Of a stretch of DNA of 42,851 bases, positions 1 to 7,704 are shown one piece after another. Where the stretch lies: positions 1-42,851 of the forward strand of contig JAILOV010000055.1 in the NCBI GenBank assembly GCA_024690605.1. The letters run 5' to 3'. The notes below the pieces were generated by a model that saw only the letters and a program-made list of their open reading frames with translations, was not told the origin of the DNA and made no database searches. This stretch comes from Lachnospiraceae bacterium. GTDB taxonomy: Bacteria > Bacillota > Clostridia > Lachnospirales > Lachnospiraceae. Each line of letters opens with the position of its first letter. The stretch's first letter is position 1. A program made the translations under genes and the position numbers.

Positions 1-1371
1 CGCCGCCGCACCCGCTGCCGGTGCCGCCGCACCGCCGGTAGCCACCGTGGCGGCGACCGCGGCGATCATCTTCGCGGCTTTCTCGGCCTTCTTCTTTATA
101 TCCATGGCCTTCTCATGGGCCTTGGCCATCGTCTGCTGCTCCTGCTGCGCGACCTCGGGACTGATGATCGAGGTCACGAGGGAGGCCGTGACCCAGAGGG
201 CGAAGCCGCAGCCGATCATGAAGATCAGCTTCACGATATAGTCATAGACCTTGCCCTGTAGCTGCGTGGGGTCAAGGAACGAGAGCTTGTTGCCGAACAG
301 GGCGCCCATGAGCACCAGATAGAGGTTCATGCCGATGACGATGCCATAGGCGGAGAACAGCTTGCCGAAAAACAATTCCTGCCATTTATCGAACCGCTTC
401 CCGTCATCCAATGGCATGGTGGCGATAAAGAACGGCTCCACAAAAAGCAGCACCAGCACGCCGAAGATCCGCTCAATGGCATAGAGATCCGCGATCAGCA
501 GGATCAGCACGAACAGGATCGCGAGCAGGATCCCCAGCAGGAAATCGATCTTCTTGACGTTAAAAGTGTCAAGAACGATGTCCGTCTTCAGGTAATAGTC
601 TACCTTGCCGTCCTCGGGGGGATTGTAGAAAGCCTCCCGGTAGGTGTCATCGATGGCGCCCTTCATGCCCGTCGAGGAATTGTAGGCCTCGGCAGCCGGG
701 AATTTCTTCGTGTCCACGGCGTCCAGCGTGGAGATGCAGAAGATCGTCCGTGCCAGGGAAAAAGGCTCTTCCGTGTCCCCCGTAAAGGCGCCGTTTAAGG
801 AATGCAGGATGGCATCCGCCATGAGGATCAGAAAGATCGCCATCACGGGAGCCATCACAAAGCGCAGCATGGCCCGGCCGGTCTCACGCACAACATGGGC
901 CACCGTCCGATCCTGCCGCACCTCCAGATTGCCCGCCGCGCGGATCGTCGCAAAGATCGCGCACAGGAAGGTGAACACAAAGCCGGCAAACAGGATCCGC
1001 AGCATCACATTGATCACCAGCGAATGCCGAAGCAGGATCAGCATAAGGGATCCCTCGGCCCCGGTCTCCGTGTTGGTCACGGGCGTAAGGCCGATGTAGA
1101 TATTGAACATCTTCTGCATGACGTCCAGGATCAGCAGCACCCCCTGCTCCACCATGAGAAGCCGGAGCGCAAGGAACTCCCAGATGAGGTCCACGGCAAA
1201 ATCGATCGCGATCCCCAGAACACTGTCAAGAACAGGCGTCAGCACCGTGTTGAACAGATAGGTCAGAATGGTGTTGAGCATGTCGTTGATAAAGTCAAAC
1301 GCGGGGTCCAGGATCTTGTTGTAGACAAAATCCAGGGCGTCCGATAAAAATCCCATCTGGACGATGATCAT
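1..1371 (-). CDS. VirB6/TrbL-like T4SS membrane protein (third tandem copy, C-terminus cut by window edge)
   Basis: The frame is open from an ATG at 1371 to the left edge, so about 457 N-terminal residues are visible. The start overlaps the stop of the upstream gene (ATGA) and has GGAGG nine bases before it. The protein has an amphipathic N-terminus, several hydrophobic segments (about residues 30-50, 120-150, 165-190, 255-300 and 335-400) and the motif MPLDDGKRFDKWQELF, which the two upstream genes share in variant form. After the last membrane segments comes a Gln/Lys/Ala-rich, probably cytosolic, coiled tail (QQQQTMAKAHEKAM) that is still open at the edge. The topology and its position downstream of a VirD4-type ATPase fit the VirB6/TrbL family, which forms the inner-membrane channel of T4SS. 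The family call rests on topology, paralogy and context rather than a diagnostic motif. Confidence 0.7.
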   Translation of the reverse strand, partial: MIIVQMGFLSDALDFVYNKILDPAFDFINDMLNTILTYLFNTVLTPVLDSVLGIAIDFAVDLIWEFLALRLLMVEQGVLLILDVMQKMFNIYIGLTPVTNTETGAEGSLMLILLRHSLVINVMLRILFAGFVFTFLCAIFATIRAAGNLEVRQDRTVAHVVRETGRAMLRFVMAPVMAIFLILMADAILHSLNGAFTGDTEEPFSLARTIFCISTLDAVDTKKFPAAEAYNSSTGMKGAIDDTYREAFYNPPEDGKVDYYLKTDIVLDTFNVKKIDFLLGILLAILFVLILLIADLYAIERIFGVLVLLFVEPFFIATMPLDDGKRFDKWQELFFGKLFSAYGIVIGMNLYLVLMGALFGNKLSFLDPTQLQGKVYDYIVKLIFMIGCGFALWVTASLVTSIISPEVAQQEQQTMAKAHEKAMDIKKKAEKAAKMIAAVAATVATGGAAAPAAGAAA

Positions 1372-3344
1372 TTAAAAGCTCCTCCATCGTCGGAATCACC
1401 GTCTTTGCTTCCCGTATCCGTCGGGATCGTGGAACCGAGCATGTCGTCCACATTAGGCTGTGCCAGCGGATCGGTTCCGGCCAGCGGGTCAGCCGCCGCG
1501 GTCGTGCCGCCTGCCGTTGTCGTGCCGCCTCCTGCCTGCGTAGCAGGGGTGACGCCGAGATCCGAAGCCTTCTTGGCCTGCGTGCCGGACTGCGAGCTGA
1601 ACGAGCCGTCGCCACCCGTAGTGGAAGCGGAACCGTAGCTCTGGGACAGTCCCTTGACGGTCGGCTGATCGATCTCGGGCTTACCGGACGGCGCAGCGGC
1701 GGGTTTCGTTCCGTAACTCTCGGACAGTCCCTTGACGGTCGCCTGATCGATCGCCACCTTGCCGCCGACGATCTCGTCCACGGACTTGCCGTTGGAGAAT
1801 TTCATTGTCTTCTGCGGCGTCGAGAGCATCGTGCTCATCGCATAGGCTCTGCCCGCGCCGCCAAGACCCGGCACGGAACCGGCTCCGTGCTTGGGCGCCT
1901 TCGACGGCGAGAAGCCGTGATCGCCCTTCCCCATCGTCTTGCCGGTCGTTCCCTTGCCGCTGAAGCCCTGCTTGACCTTGCCCCACGCCGCGCCGCGGAT
2001 CGCCTGATGCATCTGACTCGGATTCATGATGTAGTCATACATGAAGCCGCTCATGACGGCACTCTGCTGCATCTCCGCGTTCGCTGCTGTCTGGGACAGG
2101 ATCGAGGTGACGAGCGGTCCGAGGTTCAGCACCGCGAAGGCGCCGCCCAGCATGAAGATCAGCTTGATGAGACCGTCCTCCAGTGCCGCAAAGGGACCGG
2201 ACGGATCCACCAGCGAGATCTTCCCGCCGAACAGGGATCCGGCGACGATCAGATACAGATTCATCGCCACCACCATGCCGTAGCCGCTGAAGAGCTTGCC
2301 GATGAAGAGCTCCTGCCACTTCTCGTAGTGCTCACCCTCATCAAAGGGCATCGGCGCCACAAAGAGCGGTTCCATGATGAGCAGCAGGAGCACATCGAAG
2401 ATCCTGCACAGGAAGATGAGGAGCGAGGAGATCAGTAACACGATGAAGGCCAGACACAGCAGGTACCCCTGCAGGTAATTGATCTTCACGATGTCAAAGG
2501 TTTTGTCGACCGAGGGGAAATCATACATGAGATCCCCATTTTTTTCGTCGCCCTTGGCGTAGAATTGCCCCCGGTAGTGATCCGTAAAGGAGGCCTTGGA
2601 GCCCGTCGAGGTGTTGTAGTCCTTCGGCGGAAAGCCTGCATGTTCCGGGTTTGTCGAGTTTTTCTTCACCTCCACCGCATCAAAGGTGGTGATGACGAAG
2701 ATCGTGCGCGCGATGGAAAACTCCCCGCCGTCTTCGGCAAAGGCATTGTTCAGCGAGGTCAGGATCGCCGTTGAGAGCACGAGCATGAACAGGCCGAAGA
2801 TCGGCCCGAAGATGAGCCGGAGCATGGCGTGTGCCGTCATGCGGATCACCCGCGAGACGGGATGCCCCTCCCTGCCGTCAAAATCAAAGATCGAGCGGAT
2901 CACGGCGATCAGCGCGAACAGGAAACAGAGCGCGAAGCCGATCGCCATCATGGTAAAGATGGATTTTCGGACGAATGGCGTCTTGAAGAGGACCACCAGA
3001 ATGGAACCCGTGGTCTCGGTCTTTACATTGTTCACCATCATCGTCATCGTCACCGGACTGATGCCGGCGAAGATCTGGAACAGTTTGACGATGGCGTCCA
3101 CGATCTTTAAGAACAGATAGAAGATTCCCAGCAGGACCGCACAGATCGAGTAAAGAAAGGAGTGCAGCACCTCCGCGAGGAAGGTCTCGAACACAAAGTT
3201 GAGCACCGGCTGCAGAACCTCATTGAAGATCCAGGAAAAGGCCGTGCTGAGCAGTCCCGAAAGCCAGTCGAAGACAGGATTCAGGATCTTTTTGAAAACC
3301 CAGTTCAGGGCGTCCGATAACCAGCCCAGCTGTACACCGATCAT
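1368..3344 (-). CDS. VirB6/TrbL-like T4SS membrane protein (second tandem copy)
   Basis: This is a 658-aa polytopic membrane protein. I chose the ATG at 3344 because it overlaps the TGA of the preceding gene (AAATGATC) and gives an N-terminus, MIGVQLGWLSDALNWVF, that parallels the next copy (MIIVQMGFLSDALDFVY). A longer frame upstream would only be antisense-like sequence inside the previous gene. Hydrophobic segments span roughly residues 30-75, 120-150, 170-200, 285-330 and 345-420. The shared loop reads MPFDEGEHYEKWQELF. The C-terminal 170 residues are Gly/Ser/Thr/Ala-rich and hold two copies of IDQxTVKGLSxSYG, so this end is probably an extended tail exposed away from the membrane. It is a paralogue of its two neighbours and part of the same translationally coupled block. 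The likely role is a T4SS inner-membrane channel component. Confidence 0.75.
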   Translation of the reverse strand: MIGVQLGWLSDALNWVFKKILNPVFDWLSGLLSTAFSWIFNEVLQPVLNFVFETFLAEVLHSFLYSICAVLLGIFYLFLKIVDAIVKLFQIFAGISPVTMTMMVNNVKTETTGSILVVLFKTPFVRKSIFTMMAIGFALCFLFALIAVIRSIFDFDGREGHPVSRVIRMTAHAMLRLIFGPIFGLFMLVLSTAILTSLNNAFAEDGGEFSIARTIFVITTFDAVEVKKNSTNPEHAGFPPKDYNTSTGSKASFTDHYRGQFYAKGDEKNGDLMYDFPSVDKTFDIVKINYLQGYLLCLAFIVLLISSLLIFLCRIFDVLLLLIMEPLFVAPMPFDEGEHYEKWQELFIGKLFSGYGMVVAMNLYLIVAGSLFGGKISLVDPSGPFAALEDGLIKLIFMLGGAFAVLNLGPLVTSILSQTAANAEMQQSAVMSGFMYDYIMNPSQMHQAIRGAAWGKVKQGFSGKGTTGKTMGKGDHGFSPSKAPKHGAGSVPGLGGAGRAYAMSTMLSTPQKTMKFSNGKSVDEIVGGKVAIDQATVKGLSESYGTKPAAAPSGKPEIDQPTVKGLSQSYGSASTTGGDGSFSSQSGTQAKKASDLGVTPATQAGGGTTTAGGTTAAADPLAGTDPLAQPNVDDMLGSTIPTDTGSKDGDSDDGGAFK

Positions 3345-4723
3345 TTCTTCTTGTCCCCCGAGGCCTGACTGAGGCCCTTCTGCACCGTGTCGGAGATACC
3401 GCCGGTGATCTTGTTCATCGCAAAGGTCATGAGCATCATGGATTTCTGCAGCGTGGATGCCGCTTCCGGATCGACCGCCGACACCATCAGATCCTGACTC
3501 TTCCACACGGCATAGGCGCCGCCCACGATGAAGATGACCAGACAGATCAGCTCCGTGAGCACATTGCCCGTACCGAAATTGATCCCCTCCCCGTTGCTGG
3601 TGGGAACGGCAACAAAGGCGACCAGGGAAAGATAGAACCGCATGGAGATGATGGGGCCGAAGGTCGAGACCGAGAAGGCGACAAACATCTCGCGCCAGCG
3701 CTTGAACTTCTGCCCGTCATCCAGCGGGATCATGGCGACAAAATAAGGAGAGACGACATAGAGCGTCAGCAGCGCGAAGATCCGGATGATGCACTGCAGG
3801 ATCAGAACAAGGAGCACCAGGAGCATCATCACCACAAAGATCAGCGCCAGCGGGTAGTTGACGATGGTGATATCCACATCCTCCACCACCTGGTCAAAAT
3901 TCTGGAAATTCTGTCCGGAGGCATAGTACTCTCTTGCTTCGTCCGAACGGAACGCCGGTCCGCAGCACACATAGAAGATGACATCGCAGATCCGCGTCTC
4001 CGAATTGGCCGATGAGAGCCTGGCCAGCGCAGCGGCCTTTTCCATGCCCGCGGTCGATGAGGTCCTGCTGTTGCCCCCGCTCTTGGAGGCCTCATTGATG
4101 GCGGCATAACCGCCTGTGTCCGCGAGCGTCTTGCCGTACATGTTCTGCGGGATATAGGTCACGATCGCCGACGTGCAGGCGCCGATCACCTTGACGGAAA
4201 ACAGCACGGTGATCGGGATCAGCACAAAATACAGGCAGGCTTTGGTCGTCGCTTTGAGCACGTGCGAGACCGGCTTCTTGTTCTCCCCGAGGGAATCCCC
4301 CACCGATTTGATCACGGCGAAGAGCGTGAACAAAAAGCACAGGACAAAGGCCGCCAGCGTGATGCGCAGCACCACCCGGGTCAGCACATCATAGCGCATC
4401 AGCACGTCCAGCAGGGAATTCTGCTCCATGACGGAATTGTCGAAGCCCGTGGTCGCCTCCCATTTCTTGGTCGCCTCATTGAACACATAGACGCCGCGGG
4501 TACACGCAAAGATATCAAAGATCTGCTCCACGATGTAGACGACCTTGAGCAGAATGACGAAGCAGCGCATCAGCAGACGATAGACGAACGCGGAACAGAT
4601 CCCGAACAGAAACTGCATGCTGATATAGAGAAAGGTCTTCAACACGGGCGCAAGCACGCTGTTGATGATCTCGTTGAGCATCTCCTCCAGCCATGATATG
4701 AAGCTTAGTGCCACATAGGTCAT
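3341..4723 (-). CDS. VirB6/TrbL-like T4SS membrane protein (first, most divergent tandem copy)
   Basis: This is a 460-aa polytopic membrane protein starting MTYVALSFISWLEEML. GGAGG lies about ten bases before the ATG. It follows the coupling-protein gene after a 97-base gap and overlaps the next VirB6-like gene by four bases. Hydrophobic stretches occur near residues 15-65, 115-140, 160-185, 280-330 and 350-410. The family loop is IPLDDGQKFKRWREMF, the counterpart of the Pro-Leu/Phe-Asp-Asp/Glu-Gly...Trp...Glu...Phe motif in the other two copies. It lacks their long C-terminal tails and ends in a short lysine-rich stretch. It is more divergent than the other two are from each other, which suggests an older duplication. 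The assignment to the T4SS inner-membrane channel is by topology and context. Confidence 0.75.
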   Translation of the reverse strand: MTYVALSFISWLEEMLNEIINSVLAPVLKTFLYISMQFLFGICSAFVYRLLMRCFVILLKVVYIVEQIFDIFACTRGVYVFNEATKKWEATTGFDNSVMEQNSLLDVLMRYDVLTRVVLRITLAAFVLCFLFTLFAVIKSVGDSLGENKKPVSHVLKATTKACLYFVLIPITVLFSVKVIGACTSAIVTYIPQNMYGKTLADTGGYAAINEASKSGGNSRTSSTAGMEKAAALARLSSANSETRICDVIFYVCCGPAFRSDEAREYYASGQNFQNFDQVVEDVDITIVNYPLALIFVVMMLLVLLVLILQCIIRIFALLTLYVVSPYFVAMIPLDDGQKFKRWREMFVAFSVSTFGPIISMRFYLSLVAFVAVPTSNGEGINFGTGNVLTELICLVIFIVGGAYAVWKSQDLMVSAVDPEAASTLQKSMMLMTFAMNKITGGISDTVQKGLSQASGDKKK

Positions 4724-4820
4724 TGCACCGATTCCTCCAGAAAATGTAACCGCATCCGGTCTCTGCTGTTATACACGATAGCGCTCCGTAAAATCACACA
4801 CCCCTCATTCTTCCGCGGGG

Positions 4821-7691
4821 TCAGCTCGCATCCGCCATATCCCCGTCATTCCCGTCGCTTTCCAGCTCATACATGTCATTTCCGAACGGCATGATCTCGG
4901 CAGCGGCAGGTTCCTCCTCAGGGGTTCCCAGCAGGCTGTCCATATCCGCCTCCGCCTGCGCCAGCTCCTCGGGATCCATCTCCGTCACGGCGGCCATTTC
5001 GGCGCTCGCCATCGCGAGATCGCGGATCATTTCCTCGTCCTCGAGCATCTCCCGCTGCATGCGCTCCTGCATTTCTTTGTCGGTAAGCGGTGCCGGCACT
5101 TCCGGCAGATTCACGGGCGCTGTTCCGATCTCCGCTTCCGCGTCCTCTCCGGCACCGGCAAGCAGAGCAGCCATGTCGGCCGCATCCGGCATAGTCGCCG
5201 CAAGTTCCGCGTCAAGCTCCTGATCGCCAAAGCCAAGATCCATGTTCATCATCGAAGCCTCCGCAGCCGGCAGACCCGTATCGAGTCCGGCATTCAGATC
5301 CATCGCGATCCCGTCCGTTCCGGGCATCATCTCATTCATTGCGAGATCATCCGCTCCGGGCATCATCTCATTCATTGCGAGATCATCCGCTCCGGGCATC
5401 ATTTCATTCATCATCATTTCCCCCATATCAGCTGCCGCCGGAGTCGGCGCCGCAACCGCCCTATCGGCCGCTGCAGGAATCTGCGCCGTCACGCTGCTCT
5501 CCGCGGGCACATCAGCCTCATCCTCATAGGCCTCACCGTTCTCCGCGGGCGCCTCTTCCTCCTCGTCCTCATAGGCCTCTTCGCTCTCCCCGGACTCCTC
5601 GTATTCCTCGTCCTCATAGGCCCCGTCTTCGTATTCCTCGGCGTCTTCCGCGGCTTCCCCATCCGCATCCTCTTTGCCCTCCTGATCGAGGATCAGATAG
5701 TTGCGCTCGTCGAGATCATAGTAGATCTCATCGCCGAAGAACACGTTGCTGCGCACATCCGTCAGGTCCATCTGCCCGAATTCATAAAGCGGGCATTTGT
5801 AGCTGGGCGTGAACTTCGTCATCAGCGGGAAGTTGTTAAAGGTGACCACGATGGAATTACCCGTGGACTTGGCGTTGTTTAAGCGCGTCAGCTCCGAAGG
5901 ATAGATCAGCGGCCTCGTCTGCACCTGGCTGGAGATGTTCACATTGCCGGTCTTGTCCTTGAGCCCCGAGGAGACGCTCTGTGTGCGGACCGTCATGTTA
6001 CCGCACATCTTGGAGAACTCCTCACAGGTCGGGATGTCATTGGAACCGATGAAGAGCTTGATACCGCAGTTACCCTTGACGATGTTGGCGATGGTCTCGC
6101 CATAAACGTTCTTCAACTGTTCAAAGGACTGGACGATCATCTCGAACCAGATCTTACGGGAACGGCCGACGGTGATCATCTTGTCGAACTTGTCGATCTT
6201 GGGCATGTTACCGAACTCGTCAAGCAGGAAGAAGACGTTACGCGGAAGCGACAGGTCCTCTCTCGTGCTCGCGACCTTGATCAGCGCCTTGTAGATACAC
6301 AGGATGAAGACCGCCGCCAGACCGTGACGGGTGTCCTTTTCATCCGGGATCTTTAAGAACAGCGCCGTGGGCTCGAAACCGAACTGCTCCGGCTGGATGT
6401 CCGTGGCACTGGTCAGGGCGCACAGACCTTCGTCATTGAACATCGCGAGCTTATCCAGCGCGATACTCATGTAGGAAGCCAGCGTCTGATCCGCCGCCGA
6501 CAGAACCTGCCGCGAGAGGCCCGCCGCCTTGGACAGCTTGCTGCGGCCCTCAAAGTAGTCCTTGAGCGCCGCGTACTCGTCCTCGGAATTGCCGATGGCC
6601 TTGTTGATGTTGTAGAAACAGAACTTGTCCTTGGTCATTTCCAGGGACGGATTCTCGGAATCCTCGAGCATGCCCAGGCACACCGCCATGATGATGGAGC
6701 GGGCGCCCTTTTCCCAGACGGGATCCTTTTCATTCTCAATCGGGCAGATGACCGAGATCAGGTCGTTCAGGTCTTCATAGCACTCATCGTAGACCTTCTG
6801 CCGCTCCACGCGGATCTTGTTGATGAGGTCGACGCGCACCGCCCAGGCGCAGCCGTCCCACTCGTACCAGACGTCCCCGAATTCCTCCTGCTTGTGCATG
6901 AGCTTTAACTCCTCGGAGGCCACCACGTCGGCGATATCGTCCGTGCGCTCATAGATGTCATCGCCCATGGTCACGTAGTGCTGATAGTTGTCGTAGATGC
7001 TGCCCAGCGGATTCCAGCGGAACGAACTGTAGGGATCGCGCAGGTCGAGGACCATGCACTTGTAGCCGTGATCGGCAAGCAGTTTGGAATGCATCTGGAA
7101 CAGTTCGCCCTTGGGGTCCGTGCAGATCATGGAACTGCCGGCACAGCTGTGACCGAGGATCTGGACCACCGGGTTCACAAAGGTGGTTGTTTTACCGGAA
7201 CCGGTCGCACCGATGATGATGCCGTGTGCCGGGGACATGATGTTGATGTCCATGTCTTTTTTCTTGCTGTTGTAGACGGCGTAGAGCGGGATGCCGTCCT
7301 TTTTCAGCCCGCCGAGCTTGGAGAATTCCGTCTTGGGGAAGAGCTCGTTGCGCTCCTTTTCCTCCATCCAGCGGGAGTTTTCCAGTGCGCCCTCGACGCG
7401 CTCCGCCTTGGAGTTGAGCATCCGCTTCGCGCTGTTCCCCGCCGGGTTGGAGAGGAACATGACGTAGACCACGCCGATGATCAGTGCCTCAACAAAGCCG
7501 TAGATGAACGACGTTTTGGAGATAAAAACCGTGAAATCCGGCCGGTACCCCTCACCCGCGGCCATAAAGCCGAGGCCCGCCATCAGCGCGTTGGTGAGAC
7601 CGCCGAGGATGAACATCCCCAGCAGACCGCCCAGGCCGATGAACAGCCATTTTCTCCAGTTTTCCTGCAACTTCTCTTTCAGATCGTCCAT
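4821..7691 (-). CDS. VirD4/TraG-type T4SS coupling ATPase with acidic repeat tail
   Basis: This 956-aa protein recognises secretion substrates and feeds them to the T4SS channel. Two N-terminal membrane segments (about residues 14-45 and 62-82) precede a RecA-like ATPase domain. Walker A is GATGSGKTTT at 161-170 and Walker B is FFLLDEFGN around 487-495, both intact. The conserved TDPKGE and SRKIWFEMIVQSFEQL segments are typical of VirD4/TraG proteins. The usual family body ends near residue 660. Here roughly 290 more residues follow, very rich in Glu/Asp and Ala, with tandem 12-residue units of the type MNEMMPGADDLA. Such tails in other coupling proteins can bind substrates or chaperones, and this is inferred here. 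It starts 13 bases after the 1452-aa gene, so the two are almost certainly co-transcribed. AAAGGCGG precedes the ATG. Confidence 0.93.
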   Translation of the reverse strand: MDDLKEKLQENWRKWLFIGLGGLLGMFILGGLTNALMAGLGFMAAGEGYRPDFTVFISKTSFIYGFVEALIIGVVYVMFLSNPAGNSAKRMLNSKAERVEGALENSRWMEEKERNELFPKTEFSKLGGLKKDGIPLYAVYNSKKKDMDINIMSPAHGIIIGATGSGKTTTFVNPVVQILGHSCAGSSMICTDPKGELFQMHSKLLADHGYKCMVLDLRDPYSSFRWNPLGSIYDNYQHYVTMGDDIYERTDDIADVVASEELKLMHKQEEFGDVWYEWDGCAWAVRVDLINKIRVERQKVYDECYEDLNDLISVICPIENEKDPVWEKGARSIIMAVCLGMLEDSENPSLEMTKDKFCFYNINKAIGNSEDEYAALKDYFEGRSKLSKAAGLSRQVLSAADQTLASYMSIALDKLAMFNDEGLCALTSATDIQPEQFGFEPTALFLKIPDEKDTRHGLAAVFILCIYKALIKVASTREDLSLPRNVFFLLDEFGNMPKIDKFDKMITVGRSRKIWFEMIVQSFEQLKNVYGETIANIVKGNCGIKLFIGSNDIPTCEEFSKMCGNMTVRTQSVSSGLKDKTGNVNISSQVQTRPLIYPSELTRLNNAKSTGNSIVVTFNNFPLMTKFTPSYKCPLYEFGQMDLTDVRSNVFFGDEIYYDLDERNYLILDQEGKEDADGEAAEDAEEYEDGAYEDEEYEESGESEEAYEDEEEEAPAENGEAYEDEADVPAESSVTAQIPAAADRAVAAPTPAAADMGEMMMNEMMPGADDLAMNEMMPGADDLAMNEMMPGTDGIAMDLNAGLDTGLPAAEASMMNMDLGFGDQELDAELAATMPDAADMAALLAGAGEDAEAEIGTAPVNLPEVPAPLTDKEMQERMQREMLEDEEMIRDLAMASAEMAAVTEMDPEELAQAEADMDSLLGTPEEEPAAAEIMPFGNDMYELESDGNDGDMADAS
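5322..5420 (-). repeat. 36-bp tandem repeat inside the coupling-protein tail
   Basis: Two adjacent units of 36 bp (5322-5357 and 5358-5393) are almost identical, and a third, decaying unit begins at 5394. The repeat keeps the reading frame and encodes the 12-residue unit MNEMMPGADDLA within the acidic tail. It is a coding tandem duplication, with no spacers, so it is not a CRISPR array. Confidence 0.85.
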
Positions 7692-7704
7692 TCGCTACCG
7701 CCTT

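Noticed and set aside
5322..5420. Regular repeats considered as a CRISPR array
   Set aside because: The units are directly adjacent with no spacers, keep the reading frame and code for the acidic tail of the coupling ATPase.
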